Positions 8,428 through 16,693 are shown, numbered from the stretch's first letter. The stretch: DNA of 35,140 nt from an uncultured Fidelibacterota bacterium (GCA_913043235.1 CAJWLO010000025.1:1-35140); one strand, 5' to 3'. Made by a program: numbers and translations. The notes: generated by a model not told the origin, from the sequence alone.

Positions 8428-9017
8428 TACTTAACATTTTCATATGTTTTCTTCTTATATCCAACCTTACAGGCAATCAGAAAATGAATAATATTCAATT
8501 CGCTACCTTTGGAGGTGGTTGCTTTTGGTGTATTGAGGCTGTATTTCAGCGTGTTGAAGGTGTACTCTCTGTGCAACCAGGTTATGCCGGTGGTATTACA
8601 AAAAATCCAACCTATAAAGAAGTTTGCAGCGGGTCAACAGGACATGCCGAAGTTGCCCGCATTGAATTTGAATCGAATAAGGTCAGTTACGAACAGTTAC
8701 TTAATGTGTTCTGGCAGGCACACAACCCCACTACCCTAAACAGGCAGGGTAATGACGTGGGTACACAATACAGGTCTGTCATTTTCTATCATTCTCATGA
8801 ACAAAAAAGACTGGCTGAAAAATCTAAAATAGATGCCGATGCAGCAGATTATTGGCTGGATCCAATCATTACTGAGATCATAAAACTAAATAATTATTCA
8901 GATGCAGAGGATTATCACAATAATTACTATGATGATAATCCGAATCAGCCTTACTGCATTTTCGTCATCAAACCCAAGCTGGATAAACTAGAAAAAGAAG
9001 GAATAATAAGTAAATAA
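8415..9017 (+). CDS. msrA: Peptide methionine-S-sulfoxide reductase MsrA, possibly exported
   Basis: MsrA reduces the S-epimer of methionine sulfoxide in proteins. The catalytic motif GGCFWCIEAVFQ and the following GVLSVQPGYAGG, STGHAEVARIEF and GNDVGTQYRSVIF are diagnostic, and the domain is full length. Two starts are possible. ATG at 8484 gives a cytosolic enzyme beginning MNNIQFATFGG. TTG at 8415 has a reasonable Shine-Dalgarno (AAAGGA, 8400-8405) and adds a hydrophobic leader (IILNIFICFLLISNL) that would direct export. I list the longer form because the leader looks like a signal sequence, although it lacks N-terminal basic residues. It overlaps the upstream exported protein by 13 bases, suggesting coupling. 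Its stop codon abuts the stop of the convergent serC gene. Confidence 0.93.
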   Translation: MGQIILNIFICFLLISNLTGNQKMNNIQFATFGGGCFWCIEAVFQRVEGVLSVQPGYAGGITKNPTYKEVCSGSTGHAEVARIEFESNKVSYEQLLNVFWQAHNPTTLNRQGNDVGTQYRSVIFYHSHEQKRLAEKSKIDADAADYWLDPIITEIIKLNNYSDAEDYHNNYYDDNPNQPYCIFVIKPKLDKLEKEGIISK

Positions 9018-10100
9018 TCAGGTTTTCTCCTTTTCATAATCCTGCATGGTATTGATCAATTTTTCGACGCCTGCTTCTGGCATAGAATTATAGATTGAAG
9101 CCCGAAAGCCTCCCACTGATCGATGACCTTTGAGAGTCATTAATCTTCGCTGTTCGCAAAAAGTAATGAATGACTGATCATCCAACCCTGGTTTCGAAAA
9201 TACAAATGGAATATTCATCAGGGAACGATCCTCCTCAGCAACAGGACTAGTAAATAAAGAGTTACGCTTAATCTCGGCGTATAGTTTCTCTGCTTTTTTC
9301 CTATTGATCACCGCCATAGCATCCAAACCACCCAGATCTTGAATCCATTTAAGGGTTTCATTAACCACAAAAACGGCAAATACAGGAGGTGTATTAAACA
9401 TGGAATCTTTTATGACATGGGTCTCATAGTTCAACATGGTGGGCAGTGACCTATAATTCTTTCCTATCAAATCATCTCTTATGATTACAAGTGTCACCCC
9501 TGCCGGTCCCATATTTTTCTGCGAACCGGCGTATATGAGTCCAAATTGAGAAACATTAATTGGTTTTGATAGTATATCAGATGACATATCCGCTACCAAA
9601 AATCCATCTGGGTTTAATACTTCCGGATTTACTTTATACTGAGTTCCGTATATTGTGTTATTACTAGTGATATGTAAATATATTGATTCTTTGTTCTGGG
9701 GGCATTCTTTTGGAATAAATGTATACGTATCATCCTTGGAACTACCAATCACATTAGCTTTTCCGATTTTACTGCACTCTGAAATAGCTCTGGCAGACCA
9801 TACTCCTGTATCTATATAATCCGCACAACTACCATCTGGCAACACATTTAGCGGTACCATGGAGAACTGTGTAGAAGCACCACCCTGGAGCCAGAGTACA
9901 TGGTAATTAGAGGGTATGTCCAATAAAGTTTTTATTCTGAACGTGATCTCTTCAAACAGCGACATCACAGTCTTTGAACGGTGGCTCATTTCCATAATAC
10001 TCATACCCGTATCACGGAATTGTTTTGCAGCATCACCTGCCGCTACCAACACTTTCTTAGGTAAACAGGCAGGTCCAGCACTGAAATTATAAGTTTCCAT
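9018..10100 (-). CDS. serC: Phosphoserine aminotransferase SerC
   Basis: A 360-residue PLP enzyme, the normal SerC length, converting 3-phosphohydroxypyruvate and glutamate to phosphoserine in serine synthesis (and the analogous step of pyridoxal phosphate synthesis in some bacteria). Visible family features are NFSAGPACLP at the N-terminus, MEMSHRS (36-42), LQGGASTQF (71-79), DTGVWS (97-102), VADMSSD (169-175), and the PLP-binding Lys195 in GSQKNMGPAG. The C-terminal KGHRSVGGFRASIYN is also typical. ATG start at 10100. It is convergent with msrA with no base between the stops, so 3' ends of the two transcripts must overlap. The 96 bases upstream, after the microlipoprotein gene, should hold any promoter, but I see no clear one. 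Confidence 0.96.
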   Translation of the reverse strand: METYNFSAGPACLPKKVLVAAGDAAKQFRDTGMSIMEMSHRSKTVMSLFEEITFRIKTLLDIPSNYHVLWLQGGASTQFSMVPLNVLPDGSCADYIDTGVWSARAISECSKIGKANVIGSSKDDTYTFIPKECPQNKESIYLHITSNNTIYGTQYKVNPEVLNPDGFLVADMSSDILSKPINVSQFGLIYAGSQKNMGPAGVTLVIIRDDLIGKNYRSLPTMLNYETHVIKDSMFNTPPVFAVFVVNETLKWIQDLGGLDAMAVINRKKAEKLYAEIKRNSLFTSPVAEEDRSLMNIPFVFSKPGLDDQSFITFCEQRRLMTLKGHRSVGGFRASIYNSMPEAGVEKLINTMQDYEKEKT

Positions 10101-10196
10101 AAAGATTACTATGATACAATTAGAACATATAACACGGATTAAAAGTTACCGGGAATTGTGGCTATATCTGTAAAGAAAAACCCTACCAATATTTTA

Positions 10197-10292
10197 TTAT
10201 CCTGTTTCAGGATCAAGGATAGGATCATCTTCACAACTAACCGCCATAAACAATAAAGTAATTATAATATACCTAAGAATGACTTTTTTCAT
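10197..10292 (-). CDS. 31-residue putative lipoprotein
   Basis: Reading the minus strand from ATG at 10292 gives a 31-residue product: MKKVILRY, a hydrophobic core, the lipobox MAVSC with Cys20, then a short acidic tail EDDPILDPETG and stop TAA. This is a textbook SPII lipoprotein signal followed by only 11 residues, with Asp at +3, which in E. coli can affect sorting. The start is 3 bases past the stop of the FTR1 permease gene on the same strand, so it is very probably the last gene of that operon. No good Shine-Dalgarno is seen, so coupling to the permease is likely. It could be a small partner of the permease or a truncated remnant of a longer lipoprotein; the sequence cannot decide. Confidence 0.6.
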   Translation of the reverse strand: MKKVILRYIIITLLFMAVSCEDDPILDPETG

Positions 10293-10295
10293 TTT

Positions 10296-11114
10296 TTAAT
10301 TCGTAGAAACGTTTCTCCACATAAATCCCAATCCAGAAACTGTAATCAACCAAGCAAGAATCTCTATGCCGCTAGGATCTCCATTATACCCAAAAAGTCC
10401 TTTTAACAAACCTCCTACGTATCCTTTATCATGCATCAAGGGATAAGTACCATCTGGTAATTTGGGCGGATTAATATCCCATATACGACCATAGTCAGGA
10501 ATTATTCCTACTGATTCTAATTCATGAATTCCATAGGCCATCATTCCGGCAGCAACAAAAATCAATAATACTGAACTAACATTGAAAAATGTTTTAAGAG
10601 GAACGTTTTTCCCTTGTATAAAAATCATATAACCAAGACCAATACCCAAACCTGCGCCAATAAAAGATAGCGTGACATTTAGTCCGCCTTGTTTCATCAT
10701 CACACCATATAAAAATAAAATAGTTTCTATTCCTTCACGGAAAACAGATATAAATGCCAATGTGAAAATACCATAACCTAATTTTTCACTATTGAGAGCA
10801 TGATCTGCTTTTGCCTTTAAATCATCAGCAATATTTCTATTCTTTGCCATCCAAACAATCATAGTACCCAATACTATTGCAGCAATGATCATTACAAATC
10901 CTTCAAATAGTTTTTCTGCCTGCCCCTGAAACCCTCCTGCAAGCTTTTGAAATAAAAGCGATCCCAATAGACTAACCGCAAGTGCTGATAATACTCCCTG
11001 CCAAAGTTTGATAATAGCGGCTGTTTGCCCTGTCTTCATCAAATAAGTATAGAGTATTCCCACTATTAAGGATGCTTCTAAAACTTCTCTAAATACTATG
11101 ATTAATTCTGCCAT
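10296..11114 (-). CDS. FTR1-family iron permease
   Basis: A 272-residue polytopic inner-membrane protein of the FTR1/EfeU oxidase-dependent iron transporter family. It carries the two hallmark REXXE iron-coordinating motifs, REVLE (9-13) and REGIE (126-130), in helices 1 and 4, and about seven hydrophobic segments, close to the usual EfeU length. Family members move ferric iron, normally with a ferroxidase or electron-transfer partner such as EfeO/EfeB or a P19-type protein. No such partner is encoded here. Instead the gene lies 14 bases after a lipoprotein gene in an operon headed by an ECF sigma factor, and a 31-residue lipoprotein follows. This suggests metal- or envelope-stress-controlled uptake (inference). 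Confidence 0.92.
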   Translation of the reverse strand: MAELIIVFREVLEASLIVGILYTYLMKTGQTAAIIKLWQGVLSALAVSLLGSLLFQKLAGGFQGQAEKLFEGFVMIIAAIVLGTMIVWMAKNRNIADDLKAKADHALNSEKLGYGIFTLAFISVFREGIETILFLYGVMMKQGGLNVTLSFIGAGLGIGLGYMIFIQGKNVPLKTFFNVSSVLLIFVAAGMMAYGIHELESVGIIPDYGRIWDINPPKLPDGTYPLMHDKGYVGGLLKGLFGYNGDPSGIEILAWLITVSGLGFMWRNVSTN

Positions 11115-11128
11115 CTTTATTGAAAATG

Positions 11129-12127
11129 TTAAGGTCTTACTACTCTATATGGTATAGACCAGACGCTGATATTGAACCCACCATCAGATACAAAAACAGT
11201 AGCCAAATCAATAACTTCAGTGAAGGAACGAAAAATACCCCTTACCTGTTCAGGACCTGGTCCATGAACTCTCATAAGCCCGGTATGGGTATTATCATTC
11301 ATAGTCTGATCAAAGAATATTCCTGAGTCATGGAGATGCCGTCGACCTCTCTGGAAACGGTTCCGGCCATAATTCAGAAATACCCACTCGCCAACACCTG
11401 TACTCTCCATTGTATATTCCGGCTCTGAGTTGGTCACATCTGCATAAGCTACGACCCCATTGAATGCCATAAACGTGGGCAAGGATTCTCGATCTATATA
11501 CAGATCACCCAATTCATCCGCTGCAAAAGAATAAAGCTGTTCGCCCACTTCAAGATCGCTTGTCACAGCATGGAACGACAGATTTGTAATAAAAACCTTA
11601 TCTCCAGATCCACCGATCATGGGTGTCAATGCGTTAATCTTCCAGCGGTACCCATCAGGATTGCTTGGATCATCTACTTTTACAAACCTGACTTTCCTTC
11701 TAAAAACAGATGAAAACTCCTTAGTGAAACTCAGGGAATCGATCTGCTCATGATTGGATGTGTCAATAGCCTTTACGATGAATTCACCTATAATCGTGTG
11801 GGTGACAAGGCCAATGGCCGTGTCTTCGCCTGTTTCAAATTCTACTGTTCTATCCCGGTCGAGAAGACGGCGTCCGTACCTGATCCGGTATCCTTCTCCA
11901 AAGGACAACGTATCGCTTAATACACGGCCCAGACCGCCCATTTCCAGGCCTACATCATGGTCTAAATCCATGTCTCCGCCTGAGTCAAACCCATCCATAC
12001 CAACTGCGTCATCTGCATCTAATAGAGCAAGTAGTGTACTTTCATCCAGCGGTATACTATTATTTGCATTTTCACATGATGAGAATACCAACAGCAATAT
12101 AATTGGAATGATATAAATATATTTCAT
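11129..12127 (-). CDS. Hypothetical lipoprotein with acidic N-terminal region
   Basis: A 332-residue putative lipoprotein with a clear SPII signal (MKYIYIIPIILLLVFSSC, Cys18) and strong Shine-Dalgarno GAGGAGAG just upstream of ATG 12127. Residues 30-65 are rich in Asp/Gly/Met with one His (MDGFDSGGDMDLDHDVG), which could bind metal ions. The rest is beta-rich with no family I recognise; RRHLHDSG and NDNTHTGLMRVHG add some His. It sits between the Spy-like gene (22-base gap) and the FTR1 permease (14-base gap). By position it could be a periplasmic iron- or metal-handling partner of FTR1, replacing the usual EfeO-type protein, but that is inference from context only. Confidence 0.75.
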   Translation of the reverse strand: MKYIYIIPIILLLVFSSCENANNSIPLDESTLLALLDADDAVGMDGFDSGGDMDLDHDVGLEMGGLGRVLSDTLSFGEGYRIRYGRRLLDRDRTVEFETGEDTAIGLVTHTIIGEFIVKAIDTSNHEQIDSLSFTKEFSSVFRRKVRFVKVDDPSNPDGYRWKINALTPMIGGSGDKVFITNLSFHAVTSDLEVGEQLYSFAADELGDLYIDRESLPTFMAFNGVVAYADVTNSEPEYTMESTGVGEWVFLNYGRNRFQRGRRHLHDSGIFFDQTMNDNTHTGLMRVHGPGPEQVRGIFRSFTEVIDLATVFVSDGGFNISVWSIPYRVVRP

Positions 12128-12149
12128 AACTCTCTCCTCAATATCTTAT

Positions 12150-12689
12150 TTAATTCCAAAAGCCACGCTTACCACGCTGACGATTCATTTTTTTCATTTT
12201 TTTCATTTTCATTTTTTTATTACCACGTTTTCTCATTTCACCGCCCATTTCCCTTATCATATTCTGTTTGAACATACCCAGTTTAGTGATCTGCACCACA
12301 TCCAAAAGATCATCCATTCCTAATATAAATTTTTCTTCCAGATCAGCCTGGTTTTTACGCAGGCTGGTGATCTTTTTCAAAGCGGTGGTAACTTCTGATT
12401 TATTCAGGCTTTCATCCTTCAGTTTTCCTCTTAAGGTTTTTCCAATCTCTCTTTCCTGGTTGCGTATTTCATCCAGACTTTTACGGTGCTCGCGAAATCT
12501 AGGAAAAAATTTCTCCGCCTGTTCCGTCTTCAAATCCAATTCTTCTGTAAGTCGCCAGATCATCATGGATTCCATCCGCTGGCGGCGTTCACCATCATCA
12601 TGACCCATTTCATCCTGATCCATCATATCATATTCCTGTGCATAAGGGATGCTCAGTGCAAGAGCGCAGGTGATAAATAGTGTTTTCAT
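12150..12689 (-). CDS. Spy/CpxP-like periplasmic protein
   Basis: A 179-residue exported protein with a signal peptide (LFITCALALSIPYA, residues 4-17). The mature part is helical and charged: MMIWRLTEELDLKTEQAEKF fits the LTxxQ-type repeat of Spy, CpxP and zinc-resistance-associated proteins, followed by FFPRFREHRKSLDEI and a second helical pair. These are ATP-independent chaperones or metal and envelope-stress sensors in the periplasm. The C-terminal 25 residues are strikingly basic and Met-rich (GNKKMKMKKMKKMNRQRGKR). Start ATG 12689 overlaps the anti-sigma-like gene stop (ATGA), preceded by AGAGGAAAC. Placement directly after a sigma/anti-sigma pair is common for this family and suggests it senses or buffers the same stress. 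Confidence 0.82.
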   Translation of the reverse strand: MKTLFITCALALSIPYAQEYDMMDQDEMGHDDGERRQRMESMMIWRLTEELDLKTEQAEKFFPRFREHRKSLDEIRNQEREIGKTLRGKLKDESLNKSEVTTALKKITSLRKNQADLEEKFILGMDDLLDVVQITKLGMFKQNMIREMGGEMRKRGNKKMKMKKMKKMNRQRGKRGFWN

Positions 12690-13102
12690 AGTGTTTCCTC
12701 TTTATTGGTTTCATTGTAGGTGTCAATATCGTTTATCAGGTCCATCGTTTCCCAAAAGTCATCTTCCTCAAGCAGAAAAAGGGTAATATCATCCACGTAC
12801 GTTAATTGATGCTCCGGCGAAACATCCGTTTCCAGATCCCATAATTCCGTATCGAATAAACTGGATTCAGTACTGTATTGAGTCATATACATTATATCTT
12901 GACTTTGATTAGACAAATGCATTGTCGTTAATATTCCTAGGAGGAAGATAAACATGGCCGCACCCATTCCTGATATCATGCGGGACTGGTCTTTTTCCCG
13001 TTCCCGTCGAAAACCGTGGAATGCTTCCAGGAAATTATCCGGATCGGTATCCTGTTTATCGACCTTGCCCAACAGCATCAGTTTATCTTCAAAATCAATC
13101 AT
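12686..13102 (-). CDS. Putative anti-sigma factor, single transmembrane
   Basis: A 138-residue protein with a charged N-terminal segment (about 1-40; DNFLEAFHGFRREREKDQ), one transmembrane helix (about 43-62; MISGMGAAMFIFLLGILTT) and an acidic C-terminal region of about 75 residues, predicted periplasmic. I see no zinc-finger or other named anti-sigma motif. The call rests on position and topology. It overlaps the ECF sigma gene by 8 bases and the Spy-like gene by 4 bases, and membrane anti-sigma factors usually follow their sigma factor in this way. Its acidic periplasmic part and the basic tail of the neighbouring Spy-like protein could interact (inference). Confidence 0.68.
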   Translation of the reverse strand: MIDFEDKLMLLGKVDKQDTDPDNFLEAFHGFRREREKDQSRMISGMGAAMFIFLLGILTTMHLSNQSQDIMYMTQYSTESSLFDTELWDLETDVSPEHQLTYVDDITLFLLEEDDFWETMDLINDIDTYNETNKEETL

Positions 13103-13631
13103 TGGAGAACCATTTTTTTAATGTTTTTAAGGCATGGTGAAAATTCACCTTGGCAGTTCCTTCCGACATTCCTGTCACCTGGGAAATTTCCCTGTAGGAC
13201 AATTCCTGAGAAACGCGCATCATTACCACGGTCCGCTGTTTTCTGGGCAATCGTTTAATGGCATCCCATAATTCTTCTTTTGTCCATTCGTGCTCAAGTC
13301 TATTATCTTTTTCACCGTAGTCCAGCGCCTGGTCCAGATGGAGAAGGTTTCTCCATTTATTTCTTGTGATCCAACTATTTGCTGTATTGATGTTGATCCG
13401 GTATAGGTAGGTTGTAAACGCCGATTCAAAACGAAATCGTTTAAGGTGTTTGTATAATTTATAGAATATATCCTGTGCCAAATCCTCGGCTGCCATTTCA
13501 TCCCGTGTAATGTTGATAAAAAAGCCCATAACGTTGGGCAGATGTCTCCTAACAATTTCATCGAATGCTTCTTGATCACCTTTCTGGAATTTATGTATGA
13601 GTTCATGGTCACTGGGCATGTTATTTTGCAT
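13095..13631 (-). CDS. ECF-family RNA polymerase sigma factor
   Basis: A sigma-70 group 4 (ECF) factor of about 175-179 residues. Region 2 is clear (EDLAQDIFYKLYKHLKRF, then FTTYLYRININTANSW), and region 4 has the helix-turn-helix ELSYREISQVTGMSEGTAKV after LPRKQRTVVMMR. The frame is open to a TTG at 13706, but the extra residues do not resemble the family. The natural start is ATG 13631 or ATG 13619, the latter giving MPSDHELIHKFQKGDQEAF. Neither has a good Shine-Dalgarno. If the ECF-like promoter at 13637-13661 is real, the transcript starts almost at 13631, which would favour 13619 or leaderless translation. It heads the anti-sigma/Spy/lipoprotein/FTR1 operon and is divergent from the helicase-nuclease gene. 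Confidence 0.93.
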   Translation of the reverse strand: MQNNMPSDHELIHKFQKGDQEAFDEIVRRHLPNVMGFFINITRDEMAAEDLAQDIFYKLYKHLKRFRFESAFTTYLYRININTANSWITRNKWRNLLHLDQALDYGEKDNRLEHEWTKEELWDAIKRLPRKQRTVVMMRVSQELSYREISQVTGMSEGTAKVNFHHALKTLKKWFSND

Positions 13632-13636
13632 AGTTG

Positions 13637-13661
13637 GACGTAGAAAAACCTGAAAGGTTAA
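13637..13661 (-). promoter_or_regulatory. Candidate ECF-type autoregulatory promoter
   Basis: On the minus strand TTAACC (13661-13656), 15 bases, then CGTC (13640-13637) resembles the ECF promoter layout of an AAC-type -35 and a CGTC-type -10. It lies right upstream of the sigma gene, where autoregulation would place it. Part of the region is also a short palindrome, AACCT-N3-AGGTT (13647-13659). The match is by eye to general ECF consensus, so confidence is low. Confidence 0.35.
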
Positions 13662-13714
13662 AAACTTTTTAATGAATATTAGAGATTTATCATCAAATAA
13701 CCCCAATTTTTCCT

Positions 13715-16693
13715 ATGGCATCAACTAAAAAAACATTGCGTCCGAATGTCAAACAGCAAAAAGCGATATCCCATCCACCGGGACCTCTCATGATCTTGGC
13801 AGGTGCTGGTACCGGAAAAACATTTACATTGGAAAATCGCATCGTCTATCACATTGAACATTATCAAATTGACCCCAGTCATATTTTAACAATTACCTAT
13901 ACGGAAAAGGCGGCTCAGGAACTACAATCACGAATCATCAAGCGCGTAGGGAAGCCCGCACAGCGTATGACAGTATGCACCTTCCATTCATTCTGCTATC
14001 GCATCATCAAAGAATATAGCCCCGATTCTGCACCACAATTACTGGATCAAAGTGAAGCAATACACATGCTTTTGGAACGCTTCGACGAGTTAGAGCCCTT
14101 TTCATCTGATGAATTCCCTCTGGATCCACAAAAGGCAGTTACCCAGAGTTTCATCCCTTTTTTCAACCGTATCCGGGATGAGCTAATCGTTCCAGAAATA
14201 ATGGAGATTCTTCCTAGGACCAATGATGGACCTATTACAGAAGAGTTCGCCAAACAATTAAAGGATCTACAACGTATCTACCCCTTGTTCCAGCAATGGA
14301 AAGCCAAATACAACCTGATGGATTACGGTGATATGATCCTAAGCGCTTATAAACTGCTGGCAACTGATAAAACAATTCAAAAACAGATCCAGAATCAATA
14401 TCGCCATATCATAGTAGACGAATTCCAAGATAATAATTTTTCCTTGAATGAGTTTATGGGCCTGATCGCAGGAGATCGAAAATTTATCACCGTTGTTGGC
14501 GATGATGACCAGGTGATCTATAGTTTTCGGGGTGCCAACTCGTACAATATCCAGGCATTCAAGGATCGATATGGATCCCATCCTGGATTCAAAGCAATTA
14601 CATTGGAAGAGAATTTTCGCTCCACACAGCCAATCCTGGACCTGGCAAACCGTACCATAGAGAAAAATTTGGACCGCACGGAAAAGGTCCTGCAGTCCAT
14701 ATTAAAACCAGTGGGCACACTGCCTATACGGTTCTGGGGCGAGAAACAGGAACAAATTGAATTTATGATCCGGGAGATTCAGCAGTTATCTGAAGGCGGT
14801 ACTTCCTATAATGATATTGCAATCCTGTGCAGGACCCATTCCCAGAGTCGTGCTGTTGTAAATGCCCTATGCCAGGCGGGTATCCCGGTGCAAGCACCTC
14901 GGCAAGGGTTTTTCAGTGTATCTCTGGTTAGAGATATTATTGCCTGGTGTCAGGTCATAAGCGATGGATTATACAGAAACATTGCTTTTTTTCGAATAAT
15001 TGAGCAGAAATGCGGTTATAAGGCTGCGCATAAAATATTCTCTGCGTTCGATACCAAAGATAACGCCCTACGGTTTGACCTTATTTTTAAAAATAAACAT
15101 ATCCATAAACAATATCCGCTGCTAAAAAATATTATGGATTTTGTTAATGAACTCAAGGGAATCGTCCAAAAGAAGTCCGCTGGTGAAATTGTCTGGGCAA
15201 TATGTGAAAATATGAACATATTAAAATCCCACGCTCAGCGCTATTCACTGGATGATCATTTTGAGTTACTCAATGTAGGTGATCTGTTAAAAAGAGCTCA
15301 GAATTTCACACGTAGGAATAAAAATAATGACAGTTTGGCCGCTTTTAATATCTACCTTGAAGCAGTCGTAAGATCAGGGGGTCTTCCTTCACTTACACCG
15401 CTCGTTTATCGAAATCCTACAGGCGTGATCATCAACACTGTCCACGGTGCGAAAGGAGCCGAATTCCCAGTTGTATTCCTGCCCTTTCAGCGTAGCGCTA
15501 GTTTTCCCTTGAATTTCACTGCAGATAAGCGCGTCAGCCGGCCGCCAGATGAATGGCTGCGCTACACGCAGGCGACAGACCTGACCCCCAGAGAGCATCA
15601 CTACCAAGAAGAGCGTCGCCTGTTTTACGTTGCCGTAACCCGCGCCCAGGACAGACTCTATATTTTGGCACCAAAAAAAGCCACATCAAAATTCATTAAA
15701 GAACTCCCGGAAACCCTAATGGAGGACCAGCCTATGACCAACCCCGGAACCCCCATCAAATCCTATTCAGCCTTAAAGATCAAATACGAACAGTATTTAC
15801 AGAAAGCACTATCCCGTGAAGAATACGTGAAGGTAAAACAGTTCTCAGATGCATTGGCATTTATTAAACAGCATGAAAAAGGCAATCATATCAATCTGGG
15901 CAATTCTGACTGGGAACAGAAACTGAAAAGTGACCTGTCTAAAGAATACAAACCGGAAATACCTGAACAAATAAATCTTTCCGCCAGCGCTATTGAAACC
16001 TACGAAACATGCCCCCTTAAATTCCGCTTTGGACGTTTAGACGGGATACCACAAACGGCCAGCAAGCCAGAACTGGTATTTGGCAATATCATTCACCGTG
16101 TCCTGCAACGGTTTCACGCTCCAGGTAAGGAACTCTCCCAAGAGCGAATCCTGAAGCTACTGGATGAAGAATGGAAAGAAGGTGAATTCGATTATGCCGT
16201 CAGAGAAGAAAAATTCAAGGAACAGGGACAGGAAATGCTGATACGATACACAGAGCATATTAGGCAGGAACCTCCAAAGGTTATCAAACGGGAAGAGAAA
16301 TTCTCCTTTGAGATGGATTCCATTGCAATTCGTGGAGCAATCGACCGAATTGACCAGATGGAATCCGGCACCCGAATAGTGGATTATAAAACCAGCAAGA
16401 CATTTACGACCGCCAAATCAAACCTACAATTAGCCATCTATTCTATGTATCTGGAACAGCTTGATGATCCTGAAATTGGTGGTCTTCCTGCATCCGCCGC
16501 TCTTTTTTTTCTGCGGGATGAAGAAAAGCCATTACGGAGTCATTCTTTTACTTCAGAACAAATCGGGAAAACAAAAGAAAAAATCATAGATGTAGCGGCA
16601 GGCATCCGAAACCGTGAATTTACCCCATCCAAAGGCCGTCACTGCGACTGGTGTGATTATAAAGATCTGGTCTGCCCAGCCTGGGAGGAATAA
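13715..16693 (+). CDS. UvrD/PcrA-like helicase fused to RecB/AddB-type Fe-S nuclease
   Basis: A 992-residue single-chain helicase-nuclease. The helicase half shows the Q motif (PNVKQQKAI), Walker A AGAGTGKT (29-36), motif Ia TYTEKAAQEL, motif II VDEFQD (about 234), motif III GDDDQVIYSFRGA, motif V NTVHGAKGAEF and motif VI RRLFYVAVTRAQDR. The C-terminal PD-(D/E)XK domain has GNIIHRVL, GAIDRID (about 875) and RIVDYKTSK (about 889). Four cysteines, one at YETCPLKF (about 765) and three in HCDWCDYKDLVC (about 976-987), match the Fe-S staple of AddB, AdnB and Cas4-like nucleases. Likely role: processing double-strand breaks for recombination, as AddAB or AdnAB do. No second subunit is in the window. 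It ends with a strong terminator and is divergent from the sigma operon. Confidence 0.92.
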   Translation: MASTKKTLRPNVKQQKAISHPPGPLMILAGAGTGKTFTLENRIVYHIEHYQIDPSHILTITYTEKAAQELQSRIIKRVGKPAQRMTVCTFHSFCYRIIKEYSPDSAPQLLDQSEAIHMLLERFDELEPFSSDEFPLDPQKAVTQSFIPFFNRIRDELIVPEIMEILPRTNDGPITEEFAKQLKDLQRIYPLFQQWKAKYNLMDYGDMILSAYKLLATDKTIQKQIQNQYRHIIVDEFQDNNFSLNEFMGLIAGDRKFITVVGDDDQVIYSFRGANSYNIQAFKDRYGSHPGFKAITLEENFRSTQPILDLANRTIEKNLDRTEKVLQSILKPVGTLPIRFWGEKQEQIEFMIREIQQLSEGGTSYNDIAILCRTHSQSRAVVNALCQAGIPVQAPRQGFFSVSLVRDIIAWCQVISDGLYRNIAFFRIIEQKCGYKAAHKIFSAFDTKDNALRFDLIFKNKHIHKQYPLLKNIMDFVNELKGIVQKKSAGEIVWAICENMNILKSHAQRYSLDDHFELLNVGDLLKRAQNFTRRNKNNDSLAAFNIYLEAVVRSGGLPSLTPLVYRNPTGVIINTVHGAKGAEFPVVFLPFQRSASFPLNFTADKRVSRPPDEWLRYTQATDLTPREHHYQEERRLFYVAVTRAQDRLYILAPKKATSKFIKELPETLMEDQPMTNPGTPIKSYSALKIKYEQYLQKALSREEYVKVKQFSDALAFIKQHEKGNHINLGNSDWEQKLKSDLSKEYKPEIPEQINLSASAIETYETCPLKFRFGRLDGIPQTASKPELVFGNIIHRVLQRFHAPGKELSQERILKLLDEEWKEGEFDYAVREEKFKEQGQEMLIRYTEHIRQEPPKVIKREEKFSFEMDSIAIRGAIDRIDQMESGTRIVDYKTSKTFTTAKSNLQLAIYSMYLEQLDDPEIGGLPASAALFFLRDEEKPLRSHSFTSEQIGKTKEKIIDVAAGIRNREFTPSKGRHCDWCDYKDLVCPAWEE

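Noticed and set aside
11754-12116. A 120-residue plus-strand ORF opposite the lipoprotein gene
   Set aside because: Low-complexity Ser/Arg/Pro shadow of the minus-strand gene, with no motif or ribosome site.
13647-13659. AACCT-N3-AGGTT palindrome as a separate operator
   Set aside because: Arms are only 5 bp and it is contained in the candidate ECF promoter; too short to call on its own.
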